NCBI GenBank assembly: GCA_023417315.1
Contig: JAEZFW010000067.1
Coordinates: 1-64,000 of the forward strand
Source of the DNA: Pseudomonadota bacterium
Lineage (GTDB): Bacteria; Pseudomonadota; Gammaproteobacteria; Steroidobacterales; Steroidobacteraceae
Length of the DNA: 64,000 nt
Reading direction: 5' to 3'
Shown: positions 1 through 8,648 of the stretch, piece by piece
Layout: each line of letters begins with the position of its first letter
Numbering within the stretch: the stretch's first letter is position 1
Program-made: the position numbers and the translations under genes
Notes under the pieces: generated by a model
The model's database searches: none
What the model was told of the DNA's origin: nothing
The model's input: only the letters and a program-made list of their open reading frames with translations

Positions 1-78
1 CTCGTACCAGTCGATAGCTGTCGGCGCATCCGGCACGGCCAACATGACTGAAATCGTGGTCTCGCGAGCTGATGTCAT
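1..78 (-). CDS. VOC (glyoxalase/bleomycin-resistance) superfamily protein, N-terminal fragment at window edge
   Basis: Reading the minus strand from an ATG at 78 gives 26 open codons running off the window start. The peptide contains SVMLAVPDAPTAIDWYE, which matches the first beta strand and helix of VOC-fold proteins of the PhnB/glyoxalase type. Members are small metal-dependent or ligand-binding proteins. Only the N-terminus is visible, so metal ligands and exact subfamily cannot be judged. No strong ribosome binding site is visible upstream. The assignment rests on the characteristic AVPDAxxAIDWYE string. Confidence 0.55.
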   Translation of the reverse strand, partial: MTSARETTISVMLAVPDAPTAIDWYE

Positions 79-334
79 GGCTTTGCCTGTGTGAGTGCTC
101 AGTTAGCACAAAGCTGGTTTGCCGAACTAGTATATGGGCCGCCTAAGTGCGGTAGTTGAGTGCGGCTGGCTGCTCCCGCGGCGTGAATTTTTCGTTGTTC
201 TGTCCACATTTGCAGCCTCAGGCTCCTTTGCTTCTCGGGATGATAGGCCGCGGGCGTCTCACCGCGTTCCAACTTATCGCCGCCTGGTTGACTTCGTCAA
301 CCGGTGCCGGTGGCGGCTTCGACCAAGGACGGTT

Positions 335-520
335 ATGACAACTTGTCGCGATTCATCAGAGTTGCGGCTGCTCGATCAAGTCCGCGAGCTCATCCGTTCG
401 CGTCATTACAGCATTCGCACCGAGCAAGCGTATGTGGAGTGGATTCGAAGATTCATCCTCTCTCAACGTAGGTCACCGATGTCAAACTACGGCGCTGCTC
501 GACTGCGATGGAAGCGTTAG
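335..520 (+). pseudogene. Truncated tyrosine recombinase (integron/phage-type integrase) N-terminal fragment
   Basis: From ATG 335 the 61-residue product contains LLDQVRELIRSRHYSIRTEQ followed by AYVEWIRRFIL. This is the start of the N-terminal SAM-like core-binding domain of integron-integrase/XerC-like tyrosine recombinases. The similarity stops after RFILS, and the next 20 or so residues are unrelated and end at a stop. The catalytic R-H-R-Y domain is absent, so this is a remnant that cannot recombine DNA. A longer in-frame reading from 134 adds no recognisable sequence. The 256 bases between the VOC fragment and this remnant hold nothing else I recognise, and I found no convincing attC/attI site. 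Confidence 0.55.
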
Positions 521-903
521 GGCGTGCATTCCGTTGCGAGCAGCCAGGCGGGTAATGCGTTATAGAGAATCGCGATGAGCGCAAGCATACCGATGGCGGC
601 CACGAGGAAATAGATAAAGCGAAGCGACTCGTCGAGCCGGCCGTTATCCGCCAAGCGTCGGGTACCGATCCGAAGCAGCACGATCGTGCCCACGACGGCT
701 CCGATGGTCAGCAACGTTCCCACGAATGCCACGATCGGCATCCCCGCGACCGTCGCGGATGCGAATCCCTTCGCACACGCGATCGCGGCAATGACGTACA
801 ACGCCAGGAAATCAATCGCCCAGATCAGCATGCCGCCGCAGATGAATACCGCCGTCGCGGTAAAGCGATGGATCTCGGCCTGAGTTTCGTTAGAGGTCAT
901 CAA
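517..903 (-). CDS. Small four-helix membrane protein, last gene of the cox operon
   Basis: A 128-residue protein with about four hydrophobic segments (roughly residues 15-40, 45-80, 85-100 and 105-122) and no soluble domain. It follows the fused oxidase gene by about 26 bases in the same direction, so it is probably the last cistron of the respiratory operon and may help oxidase assembly or stability. I do not recognise a named family. Its 3' end overlaps the integrase remnant by four bases on the opposite strand. Confidence 0.6.
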   Translation of the reverse strand: MMTSNETQAEIHRFTATAVFICGGMLIWAIDFLALYVIAAIACAKGFASATVAGMPIVAFVGTLLTIGAVVGTIVLLRIGTRRLADNGRLDESLRFIYFLVAAIGMLALIAILYNALPAWLLATECTP

Positions 904-929
904 TCTGTCCTACGAAGCACGCTCATCGG

Positions 930-3449
930 TCACATGAGTCTGGGCGCATGCGCCACCACAAGCGCGACGAGACCTTGTGCGGCCGTGTAGTACCACATGA
1001 GGCTCGTGTTATCGAAGGTATTACGCCGAGTGTCATCGACCAACCCTGCGATGACGCGAGCAATCGTATAGCCACCCATCAGCGTCACGAGCACCACGTG
1101 CAAGCCTTGATAAGACAGCATCGTGTAAAGGACAGCTCCATAGGCATGCTGATCTGGACGCACGTTGGCGCCTGCTAGCGCTTCGAAGTTGATTGCAAAC
1201 GCAAGCCAGGTCACTGCGATTGCGCCGATCAGCAATGCACTCATCGTGACCCGCGATGCGTTCGTGCGAAGACGCCAGTGCGCAATCACCAGGATCGCAG
1301 CACTGAGCGCCCAGCCAAGCGCGGCGAGCATCGAAGCCCCGCTCGCAGGCAGATCGAAAGGCGGCGGCGGCCACGAGGCGGACACCGTCCAGAAATAGAA
1401 GTACGCGAACACGAGACACGAGAAGATCGTGCCGTCGACGAGCATCAAGACCACCATCGCCCACCAGGAGTGCGAGCGACGGCCGACCATGTGATCCGGC
1501 AGCTTGACGCCGCCGCCGACGTCATAGAGACGATTCGTGGGTGCAGGCTCGCTCTGCCACAGCCATTTGAAGATGCTCGCGATAGCAATGACGCCGCCGA
1601 TCGCGGATGGGATGAACATCTTCACCGTGAGGAACAGAAAGAACGCTGCAGTGCCGAGGCCCGCGAACACCGGCAGCCAGCTCGGGCCCGGCAACTTCAA
1701 GAGATACTCGGGCCGCGCATCGATCGCGCTCGTCACGATCGTCTCGCGAGAGCCGGTCAACGTGCCGGGTAGATAGTACTGACCTTTGTCGACTTCTTCG
1801 CGCAGATTAGGATTGTCCCAAAGAGGCTCGCGATGCTTGACGTGCGGAATGCTGCGCACGCCGTAGTTATCGAGCGGGAGCCATTCGAGCGTGCCTGCTT
1901 CCCACGGATTCGTGTCGACCTTGCCTGCCGGGCGCAGATGCAGAAGCACATCGAGCAACGCGATTGCAAAGCCGAGCGCGAGCACGAATGCACCGACCGT
2001 CGAGAGCATGTTCCAGATATCCCATCCGAGCGTATCCGAGTACGTCCACACGCGCCGTGGCATCCCGAGCAAGCCGGAGATGTGCATCGGGAAGAATGCG
2101 AGATTGAAGCCTCCGAACATGAGCCCTGCAGCCCACTTCCCCATGCGCTCAGAGAGCGGCTTACCGCTCACGAAGGGCGCCCAGTAATAAATGGCAGCGA
2201 ACACCGGGAAGACCATTCCGCCGATCACGACATAGTGCAGATGTGCAACGACGAAGTAGCTGTCGTGCACCTGCCAGTCGTACGGCGACACGGCAAGCAT
2301 CACGCCGGTGAGCCCACCGAGCACGAAGATGCCGAAGAAGCCGAGGATGAACCAAGTCGGTGTGGCGAGGCGCACACGCCCGCGCCGCAACGTCGCGAGC
2401 CACGCGAATACTTGAATGCCAGCAGGAATCGCGACCGCCATGCTCGCGGCGGAGAAGAAGCTCGTCGTGAGGTGCGGCATGCCCGTCGCGAACATGTGAT
2501 GCACCCACAGCGCAAACGAGATGAAGCCCGTTGCGACGATCGCGAGCACCACCCACTTGTAGCCGACGAGCGGCGTACGCGCCATCGTCGGGATGATCAT
2601 CGAGACGAGCCCTGCACCCGGCAGAAAGATGATGTAGACATCCGGATGACCGAAGAGCCAGAACAAGTGCTGCCACAGGAGCGAGTCGCCGCCCTGTTCC
2701 GCCACAAAGAACGGCCAGTGAAACGCGCGCTCGAGCTCGAGAAGCGCAGTCGCGAGAATGACGGGCGGAAATCCGAAGATGATCATGCCGCCGACGATCA
2801 GCATCGCCCACACGTACACGGGCATCTTGTCGAGCGTCATCCCGGGCGGTCGCGTGCGCAGGATGCCCACGACGATCTCGATCGCGCCTGCGATCGCGGA
2901 GATCTCGATGAAGCCGATGCCGAGCAACCAAAAGTCCGAACGCAATCCGGGCGAGAACTCGAAGCTCGTGAGGGGCGGATACATGAACCAACCGCCATCG
3001 GGTGCAACATCGAAGAAGATCGTGCCGAAGAAAACGATGCCGCCCGCGAAGTACGCCCAGAACGCGTAGGCAGAAAGCCGAGGGAACGGCAAATCGCGCG
3101 CGCCCAGCATCGCAGGCAACAACAGAATGCCGATCGCTTCGATCACGGGCACGGCGAACAGGAACATCATTACCGAGCCGTGCATCGTGAACAGTTGGTT
3201 GTACAGGTCGTAATCGACGAGATCGTTCTCGGGCACGGCGAGCTGCGTGCGCATCAGCAACGCCAACAAACCACCGAGCACCAAGAACAAGAGCGCGGCA
3301 CCGACGTAGAACAAACCAATCCACGTGTTGTTGACCGCTGAAAGCAGCCGCCAACCTTTGGGCGGCTCCCAAACCTTCTCGAGCCGCTCGAGCTCGTCGG
3401 GCGGGCGAGGCAATGGATTCGGCAGAGCTTCGGCTCGAGACGCGCTCAT
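930..3449 (-). CDS. ctaD-ctaE fusion: Fused cytochrome c oxidase subunit I + III
   Basis: An 839-residue membrane protein. Residues about 1-560 are heme-copper oxidase subunit I: the low-spin haem histidine in MHGSVMMF, the CuB/Tyr motif in GHPDVYIIFLPG, the CuB His pair in WVHHMFATGM, and the haem a/a3 histidines in HDSYFVVAHLHYV. The C-terminal part from about 620 is subunit III, ending MWYYTAAQGLVALVVAHAP. It catalyses oxygen reduction with electrons from cytochrome c via subunit II. The usual Glu of GHPEVY is Asp here. The start ATG overlaps the stop of the subunit II gene (ATGA), which suggests translational coupling. Fused I-III proteins are a known variant of A-type oxidases. Confidence 0.93.
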   Translation of the reverse strand: MSASRAEALPNPLPRPPDELERLEKVWEPPKGWRLLSAVNNTWIGLFYVGAALLFLVLGGLLALLMRTQLAVPENDLVDYDLYNQLFTMHGSVMMFLFAVPVIEAIGILLLPAMLGARDLPFPRLSAYAFWAYFAGGIVFFGTIFFDVAPDGGWFMYPPLTSFEFSPGLRSDFWLLGIGFIEISAIAGAIEIVVGILRTRPPGMTLDKMPVYVWAMLIVGGMIIFGFPPVILATALLELERAFHWPFFVAEQGGDSLLWQHLFWLFGHPDVYIIFLPGAGLVSMIIPTMARTPLVGYKWVVLAIVATGFISFALWVHHMFATGMPHLTTSFFSAASMAVAIPAGIQVFAWLATLRRGRVRLATPTWFILGFFGIFVLGGLTGVMLAVSPYDWQVHDSYFVVAHLHYVVIGGMVFPVFAAIYYWAPFVSGKPLSERMGKWAAGLMFGGFNLAFFPMHISGLLGMPRRVWTYSDTLGWDIWNMLSTVGAFVLALGFAIALLDVLLHLRPAGKVDTNPWEAGTLEWLPLDNYGVRSIPHVKHREPLWDNPNLREEVDKGQYYLPGTLTGSRETIVTSAIDARPEYLLKLPGPSWLPVFAGLGTAAFFLFLTVKMFIPSAIGGVIAIASIFKWLWQSEPAPTNRLYDVGGGVKLPDHMVGRRSHSWWAMVVLMLVDGTIFSCLVFAYFYFWTVSASWPPPPFDLPASGASMLAALGWALSAAILVIAHWRLRTNASRVTMSALLIGAIAVTWLAFAINFEALAGANVRPDQHAYGAVLYTMLSYQGLHVVLVTLMGGYTIARVIAGLVDDTRRNTFDNTSLMWYYTAAQGLVALVVAHAPRLM

Positions 3450-4456
3450 TCAAGACTCTCCAGCCAAGCGGAGAGCGCGCGCAGCTCGCGTCCCGTGTAG
3501 ATCTCGCTATCGGGCATCGCGTTACCCGGCTTGATGTCTTGGGATCCGGCGATCCATCCCGCCATCGTTCCGATGTGATTGCGCAGCGTTCCAGCGGCGA
3601 GCGAATGACGTCCGCCGACGTGCGTCAGATCAGGCCCGCTCACGCCATCGGCGGGCGTGCCGCGTACGGTGTGACACTCAGCGCATCGTCCCTTGAAGAA
3701 TGCGTCATAGCCTTCGCGAAGCAAGTCATTCTGCGGCGAGGCCGCGGGTTGTGCTTGGCGCGCGAGCCATATTTCGAACGCATCGCGGCGCTCTGCGATC
3801 ACATAGAGCGCCATGAGCGCGTGCTGTCCGCCGCAATACTCCGCACATTGGCCACGATAGATTCCGGGTTGGCTCGTGCGTATGACCAGCCGATTCGTTC
3901 GCCCCGGAATCATGTCGACCTTGCCGGCCAACGAGGGCGCCCAGAAGCTATGAATGACATCCGATGTCGTGAGCAAGAGCTCGACAGGTTCATCCGTCGG
4001 AATGCGAAGCTCGTTCGCGAGCACGACGCTTCGAGTGTCGCCACGCACAGTCTCGTAGCGAACGTCCCACCACCATTGCTTGCCGATCACGTGAATACGC
4101 AACGCACCCGGCGCGGGCGGTGGAATGCGAGCTTTCGAATCGATGCCGAAGCAGTCGAGCAGCAGTCGCAACGCTGCGCCGCTATCCAATGCAGAAACTG
4201 CGCTTCCGACAGCGATGGAATAGTTCAGCAGGATGAACAGCGTGATTGCCGGAAACACGATGCCGCCCCCGACGACCCACGTCTTCGTGCTGGCGCGCAG
4301 GGCCTGTCTCTTGAAGGTCGCGTGCAGCACCAGAGCAATCACGACCACGAAGATCAGGGCGGCACCGATATACAGGATCAAACCTAGCTCGTGCAGAAGC
4401 TCGGCACCGCTTCCGGGCGCAGCGTGCATCGCCGACTGAAGACGTTCGTCCCTCAT
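3446..4456 (-). CDS. coxB: Cytochrome c oxidase subunit II with C-terminal cytochrome c domain
   Basis: A 336-residue protein. Two N-terminal transmembrane helices (about 25-50 and 60-90) are followed by a CuA cupredoxin domain with VIHSFWAPSL and QCAEYCGGQHALM, which supply the CuA ligands His, Cys, Glu, Cys, His and Met. After that comes a cytochrome c domain with CAECH and a later Met region (NAMPD). This is the caa3-type arrangement, where the fused haem c takes electrons from soluble or anchored cytochromes. It lies between a cytochrome c lipoprotein gene and the fused subunit I-III gene, overlapping both by four bases. Confidence 0.93.
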   Translation of the reverse strand: MRDERLQSAMHAAPGSGAELLHELGLILYIGAALIFVVVIALVLHATFKRQALRASTKTWVVGGGIVFPAITLFILLNYSIAVGSAVSALDSGAALRLLLDCFGIDSKARIPPPAPGALRIHVIGKQWWWDVRYETVRGDTRSVVLANELRIPTDEPVELLLTTSDVIHSFWAPSLAGKVDMIPGRTNRLVIRTSQPGIYRGQCAEYCGGQHALMALYVIAERRDAFEIWLARQAQPAASPQNDLLREGYDAFFKGRCAECHTVRGTPADGVSGPDLTHVGGRHSLAAGTLRNHIGTMAGWIAGSQDIKPGNAMPDSEIYTGRELRALSAWLESLE

Positions 4457-4815
4457 TTGAGCGAGTAGAGATAGGCGGCGATATCTCGCGCCTGTGCATC
4501 GGACATCTCGATAGCAGGCATTGCCGTATCCGGCGCGAGCGACGGCGCATCGCGAACGAACCGCACGAGAACCTCCGGCACATTGGGATATTTGCCTGCG
4601 ATATAGACGTTGTGCGCATAGTCAGCGAGCGGAGGGCCGACGTGCCCCCACGCACCGGGTATACCCGGAATCACGTGGCACGCACCGCATTCGAGGTCCG
4701 CGATTGCGAGGCGTCCGCGAGCGGCATCGCCATCGTGCACTTCAGGTTCATATCCGCCGGAAGAGCAGCCGAGCAGCGTCCAAACGCAAGAAGACGCAAG
4801 CATGCGCGAGATCAC
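4453..4815 (-). CDS. Monohaem cytochrome c lipoprotein
   Basis: A 120-residue protein with a short signal peptide ending in a lipobox-like LLGC, so it is probably lipid-anchored on the periplasmic side. The single haem-binding motif is CGACH, with a distal Met candidate in TAMPAIEMSD and the C-terminal helix ARDIAAYLYSL typical of class I cytochromes. It overlaps coxB by four bases and lies two bases after the dihaem cytochrome gene. It probably passes electrons from that cytochrome to the oxidase. Confidence 0.85.
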   Translation of the reverse strand: MISRMLASSCVWTLLGCSSGGYEPEVHDGDAARGRLAIADLECGACHVIPGIPGAWGHVGPPLADYAHNVYIAGKYPNVPEVLVRFVRDAPSLAPDTAMPAIEMSDAQARDIAAYLYSLK

Positions 4816-4817
4816 GA

Positions 4818-5675
4818 TTACTCCCGCGACAGTAGATAGCGCGCCATCTCGCGCGCGTGCACATCAGCGACTTGTAGATTCGGCATCAAGGAATTCGGGC
4901 TCACGCCTTGTGGATCCTTGATGAAACGAATCAGATTCTCTTCGTTGTTCGGCAGCACACCAGCCACGTACTTGCGCCGCGACCAATCGAGGAGCGGCGG
5001 TCCCGCGTAGCTCTTCGGGCCGACCACGCCTTCGATGCGATGGCAGCTATGACAGGCGTACTGACGAAAGACCACTTTTGCGTACTCATCGGAGTTGTCG
5101 AAGGGCGTACGAGTCGGCTGGCTGCACTCGAGGTGCGCGGTCCGCGCCTCGATCTCCAGATAGTCTTTGTGCGTCATGAAAGGCAATTGCGTGAGGAATG
5201 ACACGGTCGCCCAGAGATCGTCGTTCGCGATTCGAAACTCCCAGGCGGGCATGCCGGACATGCGCACACCCTTCCTCGTCACGTAGTACAGCCACTCCGG
5301 CGGCCATTCGCGCGCCGACTGCGCGAGGTTGCTCGCAATGGGCAGCTGGCCTTTTCCCTCGGCATGCAATGCGACCCCCGGGGCGCCATGGCATTGCACG
5401 CAGTATTGGCGGTAGCACGCAGCGCCTGTTTCGAATAGGCCCGCTTGCTTGAGATCGGGTACTTCGACGTCGCGTGCGTACTGCCGTACCGAGAACCTAA
5501 GGCCTGCATCGAGCAAGCGGTGCGTAATTTTGAAGTGCTGCGTCGTGGCTGCGGTGCTGTACGCACCCGAAAGCAAGATGACGAAACCTCCGATGCCGCC
5601 GAGAATGACGAGCCCGACCGCACCTGCAACGAGCAGCACGACCTTACGCGTCGGCTTGTGAATGAAAGACCACAT
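4818..5675 (-). CDS. Membrane-anchored dihaem cytochrome c, first gene of the oxidase operon
   Basis: A 285-residue protein with one N-terminal transmembrane anchor (about 10-35) and two class I cytochrome c domains with CVQCH (about 91) and CHSCH (about 210). Met ligand candidates are in SGMPAWEF and SLMPNLQV. It heads a tightly packed operon of cytochromes and oxidase subunits, so it is a likely electron donor or entry point from a quinol-oxidising complex. Start ATG chosen because the upstream strand shows GGGAGAGCTCTCAC just before it. Confidence 0.85.
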   Translation of the reverse strand: MWSFIHKPTRKVVLLVAGAVGLVILGGIGGFVILLSGAYSTAATTQHFKITHRLLDAGLRFSVRQYARDVEVPDLKQAGLFETGAACYRQYCVQCHGAPGVALHAEGKGQLPIASNLAQSAREWPPEWLYYVTRKGVRMSGMPAWEFRIANDDLWATVSFLTQLPFMTHKDYLEIEARTAHLECSQPTRTPFDNSDEYAKVVFRQYACHSCHRIEGVVGPKSYAGPPLLDWSRRKYVAGVLPNNEENLIRFIKDPQGVSPNSLMPNLQVADVHAREMARYLLSRE

Positions 5676-5751
5676 GTGAGAGCTCTCCCTGCCCTACAGA
5701 TGGGAACGGGGGATTGTTCCCGGCGGGGTTCAGAGCGCCGCTGGTCTTCTA

Positions 5752-5895
5752 AGAACTGGAGTAACCACAAAGAACACAAAGTACACATGAAGGAATAGAA
5801 GCATCGCCACCCGCCTCTATTCCGGAGGATGATCGGATCTTCGACTTCGCTCTTTTTTGTGTTCTATGTGTTCTTTGTGGTTACTCGAACTTCTG
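5752..5895. repeat. Long imperfect inverted repeat with AACCACAAAGAACACAAAG-type arms
   Basis: The left arm at about 5752-5787 carries GAGTAACCACAAAGAACACA. The right arm at about 5851-5895 is its reverse complement with few mismatches. The pair spans about 140 bases between the cytochrome operon promoter side and the SDR stop. A related half-copy occurs at 41421-41453. Confidence 0.75.
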
Positions 5896-5901
5896 GACTT
5901 C

Positions 5902-7020
5902 TTAGTGAGCGCGCTTGTGCTCGGCACCGAGTCGAAGCGGCGCACCGAAGGAGACGTAGACATCCGAGTCCCGCTCGTCTTTCCGAGCACGCATGAAAGA
6001 GTGCTCTTCTACCGCGCTCGATGAGCGCCTCGCGCGCGAGCTCAATGCCAACGCGCCCACGAGGCCGACGGCTGCCGCGATCCCCAACGTCGCAGCTCGA
6101 TTCTTGGTCACGAGCCACTGCAGACTCCACGTTTTTGCTTGGCGATCGAAGCGTCCGTGTGCGCCTGGGTCCGTATCGCACGCTTCGTACAGATTGTTAC
6201 GCGCATCTTGCTTGGGTTCCTCCGTGAGTTGGCCGGAGTAGCCTTGCTTGGCCAACACGCGATCGAGCACACCCGGAACGAGCTTATTTGCGAGCACTGC
6301 TTTGACAGATGGCCAACCCACATACACCTCACGGCGTCGCTGCTTGGCCGCCCACACGATTGCCTCGGCCGCAAGCTCGGGTTGGAAGATCGGCGGCACG
6401 GGCTCGGCCCGTTTGCCAGTCAGATTCTTCGCCCAATCGAACTGCGGCGTGTTAAACGCCGATAGATGAACGGACGTGATGTGAATCGGGCTGCGCTCGT
6501 GCATGAGCTCGCTGCGTACGGCATCCGTGAACCCTCTCAAAGCGTGCTTCGCCGCGCAGTACGCGGCCTGTAAGGGGATCGCTCGGTAAGCAAGCGCGGA
6601 GCCAACTTGAACGATCACGCCCGAGTTCTGTTTACGCATCCGTTTGAGCGCGGCCATCGTGCCGTACGCCGCGCCCAAGTAGGTCACTTCGGTGGCCCGC
6701 TTCAGGTCTTTCGGATCCAATTTCGCAACGGGACCGAACACGGTCACCATCGCATTGTTGACCCAGACGTCGATCCGCCCCCAGCGGCGCTCGATCTCTG
6801 CAGCGGCACGCTCGACTTGCTCGCAGTCAGCAACATCGGTCGGCAACACCAGAGCCTCCGCGCCTGCCGCCTCTACTTCGTGTCTCGCGCCCTCCAAGCC
6901 GCGCTCGCCTCGCGCGAGCAAGGCAATGCGAGCGCCGGGTTTTGCGAATGCCAGAGCCGTGGCGCGCCCGATTCCGCCCGACGCACCCGTCACTACGATC
7001 ACCTGGCCACTCGATTCCAC
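5902..7020 (-). CDS. Short-chain dehydrogenase/reductase with C-terminal extension
   Basis: From a GTG at 7020 the product is 372 residues. The Rossmann motif is TGASGGIG, followed by WVNNAMV (in place of NNAG), a Ser in VGSALAYR and the catalytic YCAAKH. After the roughly 250-residue SDR core there is an extension with a hydrophobic segment near LGIAAAVGLVGALAL, suggesting membrane association. Substrate unknown. An AGGAG sits about eight bases before the GTG. A longer reading from TTG 7074 lacks this signal and has no family-like sequence. Confidence 0.82.
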   Translation of the reverse strand: MESSGQVIVVTGASGGIGRATALAFAKPGARIALLARGERGLEGARHEVEAAGAEALVLPTDVADCEQVERAAAEIERRWGRIDVWVNNAMVTVFGPVAKLDPKDLKRATEVTYLGAAYGTMAALKRMRKQNSGVIVQVGSALAYRAIPLQAAYCAAKHALRGFTDAVRSELMHERSPIHITSVHLSAFNTPQFDWAKNLTGKRAEPVPPIFQPELAAEAIVWAAKQRRREVYVGWPSVKAVLANKLVPGVLDRVLAKQGYSGQLTEEPKQDARNNLYEACDTDPGAHGRFDRQAKTWSLQWLVTKNRAATLGIAAAVGLVGALALSSRARRSSSAVEEHSFMRARKDERDSDVYVSFGAPLRLGAEHKRAH

Positions 7021-7120
7021 GTTGCGTTCTCCTGGCGTCCCAATCGCAACGCATGGTGGAATGGCGTGTTCCAACGCAACTCGTCCGCGATCTCCTGTCG
7101 CGCCGTACAGACTCTAATGC

Positions 7121-7477
7121 TTACACGTCGACCGCGACTTTGAAGCCGCCGTAGATCATCCGCTTCGAATCGAAGGGTACGTCGTCGGGTCCCATCTGCT
7201 CGATTCGCGGATCGGCCATCACCTTCTTATTGACCTGATCGCGATGCCGGCGCGATTTGTAGACGATGAACGAGAACCAGACGACCTCGTTCGGCTTGAG
7301 TTTCACGCTCTGCGGAAACGATGTCGTCTTGCCCGGGCTCACGTCATCGGCGATGCACTCTCTGTACTCGAGGGCGCCGTGCTCGCGCCAGATCTTCCCC
7401 GCCTTCCGCGAGAGCTTACGATAGGCTTCGATGTTCTTCTTGGGAACAGGCAAGACAAATCCGTCGATGTAAGGCAT
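7121..7477 (-). CDS. DUF1428 (YbaA-like) family protein
   Basis: A 118-residue protein starting MPYIDGFVLPVPKKN. It contains WREHGALEYRECIADDV and a C-terminal MIYGGFK, the pattern of the DUF1428 family, which has a dimeric alpha/beta ferredoxin-like fold. Biochemical role unknown. The start at 7477 is chosen because GAAGGAGAC precedes it; the longer reading from 7534 adds 19 residues of non-family sequence. It is followed by the SDR gene about 100 bases downstream in the same direction. Confidence 0.85.
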   Translation of the reverse strand: MPYIDGFVLPVPKKNIEAYRKLSRKAGKIWREHGALEYRECIADDVSPGKTTSFPQSVKLKPNEVVWFSFIVYKSRRHRDQVNKKVMADPRIEQMGPDDVPFDSKRMIYGGFKVAVDV

Positions 7478-7641
7478 GCGTGTCTCCTTCAACAGTGAAG
7501 CGCTATATGTAGGCCGCCTGACTTTAGGTGACAATACGCCTCGGGAGTGACAGATTGCTTATTTACTACGCTCGGCGCCATCGAGCCTGAGCTGTTAGTG
7601 GTAATGAGAACGCCACTGCAATCTGCATGGAGGTCGCTGAC

Positions 7642-8052
7642 GTGAACATCGAAGGTGGATGCTTCTGTGGCTCGGTCAGATACCGTTCGAGCTCGCCGCC
7701 GCTCGGGAGCTTGATCTGCCATTGCAACACTTGCCGAGAGATAGCCGCGGCCCCGCTCGTGCCATGGGTCACATTCCGCAAAGCCGATTTCAGTTTCGTA
7801 GCTGGAACACCCACTACACTGCGTTCTTCTGCCATTGTCGTGCGCACGTTCTGCTCGGCATGCGGCACACCGCTTACGTATGCGAGCGACAAAGACGCGG
7901 ACGAGATCGATGTAACGACATGTTCGCTCGATGACCCGAATGCCTATCCGGCGACCCATCATTCTTGGGTCAGTCACGATCTCTCCTGGATCCCCTCCTC
8001 GGATGTTCTTCCGGCCTACCCTAAGTCCAAGCAGGACGGCCCACCTCTCTGA
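7642..8052 (+). CDS. GFA/CENP-V domain zinc protein (glutathione-dependent formaldehyde-activating family)
   Basis: A 136-residue protein with the zinc-binding pattern of the Gfa-like (Mss4-fold) family: GGCFCGSVRY near the N-terminus, CHCNTCRE about 30 residues later, and FCSACGTPL in the middle. The family coordinates zinc with these cysteines; the founding member acts on the formaldehyde-glutathione adduct, but most homologues are uncharacterised. A GTG at 7642 is preferred because GGAGG lies eight bases upstream, although an ATG at 7627 in the same frame overlaps that site. Confidence 0.85.
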   Translation: MNIEGGCFCGSVRYRSSSPPLGSLICHCNTCREIAAAPLVPWVTFRKADFSFVAGTPTTLRSSAIVVRTFCSACGTPLTYASDKDADEIDVTTCSLDDPNAYPATHHSWVSHDLSWIPSSDVLPAYPKSKQDGPPL

Positions 8053-8147
8053 GCACGTAACTGCTTCCCCAGAATGAGGTCAACACCGCTCAACACGTTT
8101 TCAGGTAGGTCCTGGCGGAACATGTAACGCGGGCCGTCATTCTTGGA

Positions 8148-8498
8148 GTGATCGAACTGGCGATCAGCGGACCTGCGTATTACGTGTTCACCAAACTCAA
8201 GAACGATCTCGCGGCACTCAAGAATGGCAAGCCCGGACGGCGCTTCATCGATCATTACCGGCGCCATCGGGATCAGGAAAGCAAGCGCGAAGCTGGATGG
8301 AAAACTGCCGGCTACATCACTGCGGGATTGGTGCTGCTTGCGATCGGTGCCCTACTCTCACTCGTACCGGGCGTTCCAGGTATCGTGCTCGGTATCCCGG
8401 CGCTCGGGCTGCTCGTCGCACGACTCAGGTTCTTCGCGGTGTTCCTAGACCGAGCTGAGCTCGCTGCACGAAGGATGTGGGACAGGATTAGGAAGTGA
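8148..8498 (+). CDS. Small membrane protein with VPGVPG turn between hydrophobic segments
   Basis: A 116-residue protein. A charged N-terminal half (PGRRFIDHYRRHRDQESKRE) is followed by two hydrophobic segments joined at LVPGVPGIVLGIPALG and by a basic C-terminus. The proline/glycine hairpin is reminiscent of small PGPGW-type membrane proteins, but I cannot assign a family with confidence. It is alone between the GFA gene and the repeat region. Confidence 0.5.
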   Translation: MIELAISGPAYYVFTKLKNDLAALKNGKPGRRFIDHYRRHRDQESKREAGWKTAGYITAGLVLLAIGALLSLVPGVPGIVLGIPALGLLVARLRFFAVFLDRAELAARRMWDRIRK

Positions 8499-8540
8499 GG
8501 CTGACTCCGTCGCCGGGAAAGCTATCTAGAAGGGCTCGTC

Positions 8541-8648
8541 CTCTCGCCGAGAGAGCTGCCGCTGGACAGGCTGCGTCCCTCGCCGAGAAAGCTGCCGCTG
8601 GACAGGCTGCGTCCCTCGCCGAGAAAGCTCCCGCTGGACAGAGAAGAG
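8541..8648. repeat. Three tandem 36-bp repeats
   Basis: Three consecutive 36-base units (8541-8576, 8577-8612, 8613-8648) share CTCGCCGAGAAAGCTGCCGC. Units 1 and 2 are near identical; the last part of unit 3 diverges. The unit length is a multiple of three, so an artefactual open frame (8495-8677) runs through them. I do not regard that as a gene because it has no plausible start signal and ends inside the repeats. Confidence 0.85.

Noticed and set aside
480..560. Possible attC or attI site beside the integrase remnant
   Set aside because: GCGTTAGGG looks faintly like a core site, but the matching inverse core and the attC stem arrangement are not found.
1833..3341. 502-codon plus-strand open frame
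   Set aside because: Antisense to the fused cox I-III gene; Arg/His/Glu-rich composition, no family resemblance and no ribosome binding site. A codon-bias shadow.
2161..3453. 430-codon minus-strand frame
   Set aside because: Out-of-frame shadow of cox subunit I; the real frame has full oxidase motifs.
8541..8648. Possible CRISPR array
   Set aside because: Units are contiguous without unique spacers, and no cas gene is present.
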